From Plakobranchus ocellatus (taxonomy: Eukaryota > Mollusca > Gastropoda > Plakobranchidae), in the NCBI GenBank assembly GCA_019648995.1, contig BLXT01002074.1, positions 1,170,401 through 1,201,639 on the forward strand: a stretch of DNA of 31,239 bases, given 5' to 3'. Shown in pieces: positions 21,667 through 31,239 of this stretch. A model generated the notes under the pieces. It was not told where the DNA came from. It was given only the letters and a program-made list of their open reading frames with translations, and did no database searches. A program made the translations under genes and the position numbers. The stretch's first letter is position 1. Each line of letters begins with the position of its first letter.

Positions 21667-24600
21667 GTGCTCATATTTTTTTAACTTAACATATATTTGT
21701 TCCCAGAGAGTACTTTAGCATACATTTAAAAGTACACATATATAACTGTTTTTATTGTGAAATCTCATACTCATATAATAAAAATGTCCATGTTCTTTTA
21801 AATCGCCATTGGTCATTGAATTTCAGTCAGTGTGTTACTCAGACTCACGATGGTCCCAGTTATATCTAACTCTGCTTATAAACAGTATAATAGAGTAAGT
21901 TAGGCATGGGCTTCTTCATAGCTTTTAACGTATAGTTGATATAAAATAAAGAAGGCCTGCTCATCAAGTGCAGACATCATCTCGATTTTTATAGAGTAGG
22001 TATCAGTATAAGACTGAACATGTGAAACTTGCTGAACAGTGCAACTTCAAGAATTCAATACACATTTTACATCATTTGATCTTAGAACCAAGCTAAAGTT
22101 ATTTCCTGGCTTAGTCTAAGGAGTTAATACAACAAAAACAATTACCAGACGCTAAGCTTACACAATGGACAGCACATTTAGAAAAATCTATAATTTTCAA
22201 AAAGGACAGGGAGAATGATATGTAAGAAATATAGGCCAAGAAAAAGAATCCAGTCAAAGACTTTTTATTCAATTAGTTATTGTACACATGATGGCTACTG
22301 TCGTCGTATCAAAATAGTTTGGGAACAAATAAAATCTTAATAGTTCATAATACGAACTATTATGATAGTTCATATTAATCGACACATCCAATTAATTTAG
22401 CTTTAATATTATGACCAAGAGTAAGAGAGGATGCAATAATCCAGAGGCTTACATGTATTTGGTTTATGAGCTGCCTCATCGGGCTTGTCTTACTAGGCAG
22501 GAAAAAATATATAAGTCTATGCCACAAAGTTCACATGCATCATACCATATGGTTTACAACCAACACCATGCTACCTGAGTTGAGAAGGTTTCCACCATGA
22601 ATCAATTGTTTTTTTCTGTCTAAACAGGTTGCAAATGATGTGTTTGCACGAATTGGGAAGAAAGTGGCTGAGAACAAAGTTAGCTTGCAGAAGATCAATG
22701 ACAGGGTGAATCTTGCTGCTGCTCGAGTTGACAAACTGAAGGGAAGCAACAAAGCTACAAAAGTATTTTCTAGTGCTAAATATCCTGCTGAGGACAGACT
22801 GGAGTCATTCAAAACAGATTTTACAGACACTGATGGCCTTAGAGAGATAAAGCATACTCATTATAAGGTGCGTATGTGAGGCATGTGGAAGATGTAACTA
22901 AACAAGCCTGTGGCAAAAGGTTGTGTTTCTGTTGTTCATCATCATAATAAACGGACAAAATGTCTTCAATTAAAGTCAAGAAAGTATCAGTTTGGTTACC
23001 AAAATACATGATTTTTTGTTTGATTTGACCCACACCATATTGCTTTGTTAGATTTTATTGGTTTGGCCCTATTGGAGTGTAAATAAGGTAGAGAGGACTG
23101 GACAATGTTTTACAATGGTTGATTGATTGGCATTATAGATTTTTAATCTGCGAAATCTGAAAGTGGTATTGCCTAAGACAATGGCAAATGCTGTTTTGTC
23201 ACTTGCCTCAAATAGCTGTCGTTCATTTTTTGTAAATTTGCAGCATATTTTTGAGATATAGAGTTAAAAAATTATAGATGGATTCATACACTTATTTAAT
23301 GAAAGAAAGAGTGACTTTCACTTTTTTATTATTCTAAAAGGCTTGGAGTTAACAAGAAATCACTTATTTTTTAAATATGTACTCTCACCAGTAGATTCAC
23401 TATGTGTTAAAAAAATTGCATCGTTTTCTTTTAATTTGGTATGGTTCAAACTTTTTGCTAGGGTTTCTCCTACCCATCTAACTTTAATCTGAGACCAGTC
23501 CAAATTCTTTTTCTTTTAGTTCACCTACTTTTGAATAATGAACAAATCAAAAGAGGTCAAGCCCAGACAGAAATTTTAGTCCATGATGGATTTTTGCAAG
23601 TGTATGTTTTGACGGGTGATCCACTACAGCTGGTCAGATTCCCTTTTCTACCAGTGTCAGATTAGGGCAACATACTCTTTCCTGGGATCGAACTTCAATT
23701 TTTCTTGCCTGTTCTTCTGACAAATTTACAAGTTGGATTCCCTTATATTCAGAATTCGATATGAGGTTGCCTGCTCTTGACATTTTAAATAATTGCGTCT
23801 TTGATTAGTACTCTGCCTGGAACAGACATTGGCAGTCATGGTCCTCCACCCAAACCTGTCTTCAGGTAATTTTATAAGGCTGTTGTTGCCCATGAGTTAA
23901 AGACTTTCAATGAAAATTGTTTTCTGTTTACTTCTATTGCATTTACTTTTTATCTTTTCAGTGACTGCTAAATGATCTAAACCCTTTTGTTTTGCTTCCA
24001 TCTCGTGGATTATAAATTTATAAACTAAATAGAAGTTGCTGCCATGCTCACACTTGCAAGTGGTGAAGATCATGAATATTATATATCTCTGCTTTTGGTT
24101 GTTTATTGAATAAAGTAAGGGAATGTTAATTTTTCCAGTGCTATCTCTGTGTTGCATATACAAGGGCAACAATTTTCCTGAAATAATTACTGATTGCCTA
24201 GAGAGTTTCTTTAAGGCCAAACGCTCTTTGGCTATGGCCCAGACTTCTAATAGCTTACGTTAAATGTGTATATACTCCAATATGTTTTGCATAACAACAA
24301 GTGGCATTGTCTGTGAATGATCTTGTGGCTTGCACAGTAAAGGCAAGCATATTAAATTTGTGCATGGTCAGGTAATGGCAGTCCTCCTTTCCTCACAACA
24401 ACTAGGTATCCAACAGAGCCAATGTTTACTGCCAGGCTGTTATATTCAAAGTATAGCTCCCATACCTTAAGTTAACTAACTGAAAGTTGCTGCTGCCTTG
24501 GTATATTTTTGATCAAAGAAACTAGAGAGTTTCCAAACATTCCAGTAGCTGTCAAGTTGGTTATTGCTACTGAAGCCTTTAGTATACTTCGGCCCCAAGG

Positions 24601-27600
24601 GTTTTAGATTTATTCTTTCAGCTTTTCTTGTTCAATGCAATTTTTTTTTTTTATGGGTGCCATGTAACTTATACATGCAAGTGTTTTTTATTATTTGTTT
24701 CGCCATTTTTTTATCAGATTCAAGAAAAACATGCAGTGGTAGATGATAGAGTGTTGAGGAGCAAGCTTGACTTTTATAATGTTCATCTCAATACGAGGGC
24801 ACGGAAAGACCATCACCAAGCAGAGGGCCTGGGAGGATTGCCCAGTGATGTCCCCTCAATCAGCTCTCTTCTCCTTTTTAATACCACAGAGAATCCGTAA
24901 GTAAAAACTGGGAACTTCAGGTACTTTGATAATAGCGTATATGTACTGTCCATTAATTTGGGGTAACATTTGTTTACCATTAGAACATAATACAGAGATC
25001 TTCACACTTTTGTGCTTTAGGTTGAATCAAGGCATTAGTTTTAGTGTTGGTTTAAAAGTTCTTTGTAAAGCATCTTGTTAAAAATTCTTGTTTAATAGTT
25101 GCTCACATTTTCCTTAATGATGATTAAGTTCTTGTTTTATAACACAGTTAAAGATTGAAATAAGAACAAAACACATTTGAAGTTTGCATTTCTATAAAAA
25201 GAGATATATTTAAACACGTTTTTTTATTCTTAGATGTAGATTTTAAGCTTTCATAATCCATCATTACTCGTTTTCCTCAGTTACAAAAAGTATGTAATGC
25301 TTGATCCCCTGGGTGTGGTGACTAAAACTCGTAGTGCAATAGAAGAAGAGGAGGCAAGTATGGCTGAGGCACCTTCTACTATAACTCACAACCAGGAGAT
25401 GCTTAACCCAACCTCAGATGACCTTACCTATCGTCCAGTCATGGCTGACTTGCCTGACATTGCTGTGCCAGGAAATCTTCCCAATCTGCCAGGTAAGATT
25501 TGTTCTCGCTTTTTTTTTTTTCATTTTTACATCATATCCAAAGTTATCTCATCAATTTATACACTTGTGTTCTTTTATACCTTGGTAAGTATTCAAAAGA
25601 AGGGGTCTTGCTTTTAATTTTTTTGCGAAAAGATACTGTCTAATTTCAAAGTAATTTGCGTTTTGATGCTTCCTATAATATTCAATTGAATTTAGCTGAG
25701 CACTTGATCAATAAGGTCTTTTTCTAGTCTCTAAGTTGCAAAAATTTAAACAAATTGAAAGTAATGAGAAATAACCATAGTATAAAGTGTGTGAGTTTTC
25801 ACTTCTTTGGCCTGATTTCAAAACATGCGAGCCTGTGTTTCATTCCATCCTATGAGGATGTTCTGAATCATCACTAGATTGAAGTGAAGTTCTTTTATGT
25901 GAAAATATCTAGCATTTTTCAAAGCCATTGTTTACAAATGTTCCTTTTTGCTGGAAGAGAAACCTATGTCGGCATTATTTAAACATTTGTAATAAAGCAC
26001 TAACAGTGTCGCCAATGGCTTGACTTGTTACAGGCAGAAAACTCAGCAGGAAAACAAACCATTATTTGTCAGACAGAGCTAGATAAAACGTCATTTATGT
26101 GGAGCACAAATGTCAGACAATTTCTAATTGAATATGGTTCTACTAAATAGCTGAATTCAACTCCTTTTTTTTTTTTTTTTGCATCAAAATCTCATAAATC
26201 TTTTATTATGTAAAAATTTTACCTTTCAGCTACTTTTTTTCTGATTAGAAAAACTCATTAAAAAAATAACCAAAATAGGAGGAAAAGCCATAATGGATTC
26301 CTTATCTCTGGGATTTTGTATAGGGAACTCTTAGATATTTATAGTGCTCAGTGTGATATTTTGTTGGTGGTTTTGATTCTTTTCGGAATTCTCTAAGTGC
26401 TTGTAAAAGAACATCTTATTTTGTCAGATTCTGAGAAATTGTATTCTGTGTTACTGATAAATGAATCTTTTTATGCTTGCATCAGGAAAAGGATACTTGT
26501 TTCACCTTAAAGAATACCACTTATTGTGGTTGAGTACAGTAGACCACACCTAAACCGAAAACGGCTGAACCGTAAAAACGGCTAAACCGAAAAGAAATAG
26601 AAGAGCTTTCCGTTTTTTGTCTTATTCTTTCTTATTAAACATGCGGTAAACCAAAAGCGTTGGCTGCCAAACTATCGCTAAAGCGAAATAAAAACTACCG
26701 GGAAAGCCCAGTCACTGTCCAACCGACACATCAAAAAAAAAAAAATTTTTTTTTTTTTTAAAAACACACCTTGCCCTTCCCTTTCTTTCTCGCATTACTC
26801 CACACAAACCTATTACTGTTAGTTACCAGTACCTCACACTACAGACGGCCAGGCCCGATGTTTGGCTATGTCTAGTGCACACACCTGCCCATCCCTTCTC
26901 TTCCACCACTCAGTTACACAGCGGGACTGTGCCAGGCACTCCCTACATGTCTAGGTCCTGTCAGCCCTAAGCTAAGCAAACACTGTTGCATCACAGCCAG
27001 TAATAAAGCCATCTGCCTTGCTGAGAACTTCAGTACCGGGAAACTTAGGTGATTATTAAATTGTAACAGTAGACACTTCAGGACCGGAAATCTTACTTAG
27101 GCGATGTTGAAGTTGTGGGAGCTCTATTATTCTCCATCGATAACAGATGCAATAACCTCTTAATTAAAAAAGGAAAGAAAAGGAGGTAAAGAAATGGATA
27201 AGAAAGAGAGAAAGATTTGTGGATAGGTGTGTTCATTCACATTGTGGTGTGATGATGGGTGGGATTGATTTAACTTAATATTTCGGAAGATGGTTACTCT
27301 CCTTTTAATCTTACTTATTTAATGCACTATGCTTAAACCAAAATATGTTTAAACCAAAATAGAAATCATATTCCCTAGAATTACGGTTTAAACGTGTTCC
27401 ACTGTATATGGATTGGAATAAAGTAAAAAAAAAAAAAACCCTTGTAGAAGAAAAGGAATTTCGTAGTTGAAGTTATTCTGTATCATTTGTGAAGATTTTT
27501 ATTATGGCTGGAAGTATGGAGAGAAAAACTTTCAGAAGAGAACACTCATATCAAAGATATTGTTAGCTTTTTTTTCTTAAATGCATTTTTCAAGGTTATT

Positions 27601-28348
27601 ATTTTTTTTTGCAGGTGTGGCTGAAGATGTGGCCTACAGCGCAGACCAAGGTCCATCAATTGCACCTTCAGTTATGGGATCTAATTTACAAGACCTTGAC
27701 CTTCCATCTGTAAGTCCTGCTCATGATGCTTTACCTCCTGGGCCAATGGATGCTGCCCCTGTGTCAGGGCCCTCTGACCCTGTAGTGTCTTCCTCCCAGC
27801 CAGCAGAACCAGCACCTGGTGGTCCGCCACCACCCCCACCGCCTCCTCCTCCTCCCCCACCTCCTCCAGGGGATGCTCCACCACCCCCTCCACCCCCTGG
27901 TCCCCCGCCACCTCCACCTCCAGGTCCACCACCTCCTGCCCCTGGTAACGTACCAGCAGAAGTGGCCCAGCCTGCTCCGGGTCGCCAGAGTTTGCTTGAT
28001 TCAATCATAAGTGCAGGTGGGGCCGCTGGTGCTGGGCTCAAGTCTGCCAAAGATCGAAAGCTCAGCAAGAAAAAGAAGAAGCAAGATGAGAAAGATCAAG
28101 GAGGAACAGGCTCATCAGGAGGTGGTGGTGGTGGAGGAGATCTTATGAGTGATCTCTTCTCTAAGTTAACCATGCGCAGGAAGGGCATATCTGGAACGAA
28201 GACAGAGGAAAAGTCTGGGGGAGGGGGAGGAGGAAGTGGGGCTAGTACAGGTGGAGGATCAGCAATGGATAAAATATCCTCCATGATTCCTGCTCCATCA
28301 GGTGACAGCCAGCGCCCAGAGCATGGAAGTGATGATGACTGGGAATAA
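21559..28348 (+). CDS. WASHC1: WASH complex subunit 1 (5 coding exons, spliced)
   Basis: Nucleation-promoting factor that activates Arp2/3 on endosomes, so that branched actin forms for retromer-linked cargo sorting. It works in the WASH complex with FAM21, SWIP, strumpellin and CCDC53. Exons 21559-21666, 22628-22867, 24718-24896, 25281-25492 and 27615-28348 join to 1,473 nt, or 490 residues plus TAA; the human protein has about 465. The N-terminal WASH homology region includes PPDLRREE, KVFSSAKYPA and EGLGGLPS, followed by SSLLLFNTTENPYKKYV. Then come a polyproline stretch (about 316-354), a WH2/V segment (about 370-397), a C segment (DLMSDLFSKLTMRRKGISG, 422-440) and an acidic tail SDDDWE (485-490). 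All introns are GT-AG. It is intact and intron-bearing, so not a pseudogene copy. Confidence 0.97.
21667..22627 (+). other. WASHC1 intron 1 (between coding exons 1 and 2)
   Basis: A 961 bp AT-rich GT-AG intron. No transposon, RNA gene or other feature recognised. Confidence 0.85.
22628..22867 (+). CDS. WASHC1: WASHC1 coding exon 2
   Basis: 80 residues, 37-116, phase 0 at both ends. It holds a likely coiled-coil stretch (VFARIGKKVAENKVSLQKIN) and the highly conserved KVFSSAKYPAEDRLESF. The acceptor is CTAAACAG and the donor AAG|GTGCGT. Confidence 0.96.
23810..23866 (-). mobile_element. LINE 3'-terminal scrap
   Basis: The minus strand reads EDRFGWRTMTANVCSRQS, matching the terminal DRIEWRTMIIDACNRPDI of the LINE at 18506-20430 in spacing and in the WRTM core. 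The sequence differs enough that it may be a related subfamily. Nothing of the reverse transcriptase remains here. Confidence 0.6.
24294..24600 (+). repeat. Dispersed ~300 bp repeat, related to 16009-16303
   Basis: Shares ordered blocks with the left arm and spacer of the foldback cluster: ACAACAAGT, TATCCAACAGAGC, GCCAGGCTG, TTGGTAT, CTAGAG and TTTCCAAACATT, then AAGTTG. It is a single diverged copy in WASHC1 intron 2. The function and family are unknown. Confidence 0.65.
24718..24896 (+). CDS. WASHC1: WASHC1 coding exon 3
   Basis: Residues 117-175 plus two bases, ending AEGLGGLPSDVPSISSLLLF and NTTEN, a WASH family signature. The acceptor is TTTTATCAG and the donor CC|GTAAGT. Confidence 0.96.
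24897..25280 (+). other. WASHC1 intron 3
   Basis: A 384 bp AT-rich GT-AG intron; nothing else seen. Confidence 0.85.
25281..25492 (+). CDS. WASHC1: WASHC1 coding exon 4
   Basis: Residues 176 (split) to 246, YKKYVMLDPLGVVTKTR, a variable acidic stretch, and then LPDIAVPGNLPNLPG, which matches the human PEIDVPSYLPDLPG. The acceptor is TTCCTCAG and the donor CCAG|GTAAGA. Confidence 0.96.
25493..27614 (+). other. WASHC1 intron 4, containing a DNA-transposon insertion
   Basis: A 2.1 kb GT-AG intron, 40% of which is transposon copy 3 (26537-27404). The remainder is AT-rich, with homopolymers such as the T run near 26165. Confidence 0.9.
26537..27404 (+). mobile_element. Non-autonomous TA-flanked DNA transposon, copy 3
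   Basis: 868 bp, starting CAGTAGACCACACCTAAACC and ending GGTTTAAACGTGTTCCACTG, flanked by TA at 26535-26536 and 27405-27406. It runs in the same orientation as copy 2. Internal features are an A13T14 tract (26733-26759) and a short duplication near the right end (AAACCAAAATATGTTTAAACC). There is no transposase. It sits in the sense direction of WASHC1 without touching a splice site. Confidence 0.88.
27615..28348 (+). CDS. WASHC1: WASHC1 terminal exon (polyproline and VCA)
   Basis: Residues 247 (split) to 490 and TAA. It begins VAEDVAYSADQGPSIAPS (human ANDLMYIADLGPGIAPS), then has a polyproline tract encoded by a C-rich run (about 27820-27945), the V and C segments and the acidic tail. Glycine-rich linkers (GGTGGT repeats near 28120 and 28225) flank the C segment. 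The acceptor is TTTTTTGCAG. Confidence 0.97.
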
Positions 28349-28349
28349 A
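28344..28349 (+). terminator. AATAAA overlapping the WASHC1 stop codon
   Basis: The last codons GAA TAA followed by A create an AATAAA hexamer across the stop. GT-rich sequence (GTGTAAAAGTTCTTGTTCC) follows. If used it would give a 3' UTR of only about 15-25 nt. The site at 29014 is the more conventional choice. Confidence 0.25.
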
Positions 28350-29013
28350 ACAGTGTAAAAGTTCTTGTTCCCAAATATTGATGCAAATTTAAGTTAACTG
28401 CGAAGTTTTTTGTGCAATCTTGCAAATTATTTCTTACAAGATATTCTTTTTGAGGTTTCTTGTGATCAAAATGTTAGAACTATAAATTGTAACAAACTAT
28501 TATCATCTTCCTTCACAAATAACATCATGTTAAATTTAAGCGCTATTGATTAACAATTTTTTTTCCCTTAAAAAACACTTTTCAAAGCACAAAATATTTG
28601 TACCCTTTGGTACAAAAAAGCAGAAAATGACTGATAAACAAAATCAGCCATCCCAACACTGGTGTCTTTAAATATGGCTATTTTTTGTATTTGGACTCTC
28701 TTAAATTTATTTGAGGTATCAACTCGAACAAAAGATTGTGTTTTTTCGTTTGATAAAAAGGTCAATTGGTTATGTTGTTAATTATAATGGAAGTTTTTTT
28801 ATGTTAAAAAACATGAAGCTCTTACATGTGCATACCATCAGAAATATGTATTGTTATAAAAAATTTGTTTTTAATTATAGGAAGCACTACAAGCAATACA
28901 ACCTGGAAAATCCAAAGCATGCAAGGAAAAATGAACCATAATATAAAATAACGAAGCAAGCAGTTGCCAAAAAGAAGTCAATTACAAAAGAGATAAAATA
29001 TATCCACAGCAAA

Positions 29014-29019
29014 AATAAA
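29014..29019 (+). terminator. Likely WASHC1 polyadenylation signal
   Basis: AATAAA about 670 nt past the stop, followed within 25 nt by TTTTGTGGCTTCC, a T/GT-rich downstream element. Further AATAAA hexamers occur beyond 30200, so a longer UTR is possible. Confidence 0.4.
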
Positions 29020-29382
29020 TGCTTTAAACATTTTGTGGCTTCCTCAGTGACACGAAAAACAAACATTCTGACTAGATTCATGGCCTTCAAATCTTTTCAA
29101 GTTATTTTAATTCATTATTCATTATTTCTATGTGTCTTTTTCCCCATGCCAGCTTGGCAGCTATTCCCCCCCCCCCCTCAAAAATATAACAATTGCGTTG
29201 TTTTGTTTTTTTTATTTTGATTTTATCCTTCCCAAAACATTCAGATTCTATTCATTTTCTTGTAAATCTATTTTTTGGTCTTTTTATATAGCCCTTACCT
29301 CATATAAAATGAATCTGATAACTTTTGTATAAATCTCATAGCCTTTATATAATTTACAGTACTTTGTCAGACAAAAAAGAGG

Positions 29383-29530
29383 TATTATTATGATTATTAT
29401 TATTATTAATATGATTATATGCAGTTCTTATTATGACTATTAATGTTAAAAATCAGAGATAAGGAAAACTTCTTTTTCCTATTTATCCTAATGTGTCAGA
29501 CTCGCATATATACATAATAATAATAATAAT
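29383..29530. repeat. ATT/AAT trinucleotide microsatellites
   Basis: An imperfect ATT tract at 29383-29409 and a TAA tract at 29513-29530, in the WASHC1 3' flank. Confidence 0.85.
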
Positions 29531-31239
29531 CAAATTATTAAATTTGAATTTGAATTTTGTTTAAGCGACTTACAATATGAAAAATGTGATTTGTGATTTA
29601 TTTAGGTAAAAGTTTCAAGAAATTTTGTAAAGAAATCGTTGTTGCAGTCAGATACATGATATTCCTGACAAGTTGATATTAGGTTGTGATGTTTTATTTT
29701 ACGTGACACATTTGCAGAATTAATTATGTCACTGTCAGTTAAATGCCTTGCAATCAGTCCAAATATCACTGGCTGGTTTTAATGGCGTATTTCTGCTTCG
29801 ATATTCAAATTCTTTTTTTTTTTTTTTGGACTTTTGCGACAAATTTGTTAAGGGCTTATTTCTGAGGACTTCTTTTTTTTTTCTCAGACATCTGAATCAC
29901 TAGTAGTAGGAGTGGCTTCAAGACTTACATTATAAGAACACAATTGTTATGCCATAATTTATTTGTTTGAATCATGTTGTGATCAATTGAACTAGCAGCC
30001 AATCTTCTACTTAGGCAGTATGCTTTATCAATTGCACAATCTTTTTCTGCCTTCCTCTCTCATCCTCTTTTGTCTTTTACTTACCCCTCATCCTTTTTTA
30101 GCATCTGTTCTGTATTTGCTAAACTTCTCCCCTCCCTACTTTATTCAGGTTTCAATTGGTTGCCCATCTATGATAAAGATTTGTATACATGCGTGTTAGG
30201 CAATCCCACAAAATGAGTTGAACTGTGGATCTACATGACTACTTTAAATAAAATTCTTGAACTAAAAAGGGTTTAGCGAAATTGTTCTTTTGCATTTAGG
30301 CAGGATTATGTAATCTAAAGATATTCTACAGGTTTTTTTTTTTTTTGTTCACGAAACAATAGTAATTATTAAAACACATTTATTTAAGATTTTTATTAGA
30401 AATTCAGTACAGTAGATTCTCAACTCAACTCCCTTATTGGACTGCTATACATATGGTAATTAATTCATACATTAATGTTACTCACGCATACATTTTTTTT
30501 TTCATCAATTAGTAAGGCATGTACTTAGCTCTCTTCTAGGCTTTTGAATACTTGTTAATGTCCTTCACTAAAGATACATATTAGTTATTTCCTAACCTTT
30601 TGATTAATCAACCTACTACACGTAAGGATGCAATTTTCATGTTGAAAACCAGGACATAAGACGGCATAAAATGTTGCATTTGAATTAAATGTGAAGTTGA
30701 AAGTTCTTTTGGTTTTTTTTTTTTATTTGTTTGTCATAATGCTTTTCCCAAAAATATTAGTAATCAACCCAATATGTTTATAAAATATTTATAATAAAAG
30801 TATTATGCACATTCCACTATGTCAAGAGAAGTGAACATAATATGAATAAAGAAAATACAATTTCTCTTTACTGGGAGTTTCATTTTCATTTTGTTTTTTC
30901 ACTCAATGGTTATTCTTTTGACTTTTTTTTTGTTTTGTTTTGTTTTAACTTTTTTGTCGTTGGTTGATGAAAAAAAGAGAGAATAAAATGCAGAATGCTA
31001 TACTGCAATTTTATTTTTAAAAAGCGAGAAAGAAAGGGACATATGACATAAGTTTGTGGGTGAGATAATGCGCAGAATGGGGAAAACTGAAATACTTAAT
31101 TTAATTTTCAGTTTTTCTTGTGATTCTCCTCCTCTTCTTCTTTTTTCTCACTCTCTCCTGATGTTCCTCCTCATCCTCTTTTCCATGCTTCTAGCTCCTT
31201 TCATCATCTACATTGACTGCCTTCTTTACTTCCCTCGCT

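Larger units (their letters stand above)
22868..24717 (+). other. WASHC1 intron 2
   Basis: A 1.85 kb GT-AG intron with a LINE 3' scrap (23810-23866) and a dispersed repeat (24294-24600), listed separately. The rest is AT-rich with no assignable content. Confidence 0.85.
28349..31239. other. 3' flank of WASHC1, no gene seen
   Basis: AT-rich sequence with homopolymer runs (a C run near 29166, T runs near 29815 and 29873), two trinucleotide microsatellites, and a strongly pyrimidine-rich end (31120-31239). Open frames are short with no family motif. Part of it is probably WASHC1 3' UTR. Confidence 0.6.

Noticed and set aside
24628..24717. Upstream extension of WASHC1 coding exon 3 through the open frame
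   Set aside because: This is the T-rich intron end leading to the acceptor at 24716-24717; exon frame continuity starts at 24718.
27681..28068. Two open minus-strand frames of over 100 codons, rich in glycine or valine/glutamate
   Set aside because: They are antisense shadows of the WASHC1 polyproline exon; a C-rich repeat leaves several frames open.

Overview
This is an AT-rich, intron-rich animal nuclear locus. It carries two complete housekeeping genes arranged head to head. Every exon below was joined by reading GT-AG splice sites and checking that the reading frame continues across each junction. The organism is most likely a mollusc, perhaps a heterobranch gastropod. That is an inference from the intron sizes, the decayed LINE family with conserved VLLY and EW/GWRTM motifs, the short transposons and the many AGATCT/TCTAGA hexamer clusters; it was not checked against any database.

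Region by region: 1-3360 is the 3' flank of the first gene. 3361-15403 (minus strand) is METAP2, methionine aminopeptidase 2, with 11 coding exons and 491 residues, all metal ligands and the active-site histidine intact. 15404-21558 is a 6.2 kb intergenic spacer holding the METAP2 promoter, a foldback-type repeat, a possible WASHC1 promoter, hexamer repeats and a nested transposon stack (a LINE broken by two DNA-transposon-like insertions). 21559-28348 (plus strand) is WASHC1, the Arp2/3-activating subunit of the endosomal WASH complex, with 5 coding exons and 490 residues ending in a polyproline-VCA tail. 28349-31239 is its 3' flank, with low-complexity tracts and no gene that I can see.

The two genes act in unrelated processes: removal of the initiator methionine and eIF2-linked translation control in the cytosol, and branched actin on endosomes. 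Their proximity need not be functional. The most informative non-genic signals are a family of three ~850 bp elements with matching ends and TA target duplications (one in a METAP2 intron, one in the spacer, one in a WASHC1 intron), a 107 bp TTAA-flanked insertion, and a dispersed ~300 bp repeat that forms an inverted structure upstream of METAP2. I found no operon, CRISPR array, phage, toxin or clearly new system, and I do not claim one.
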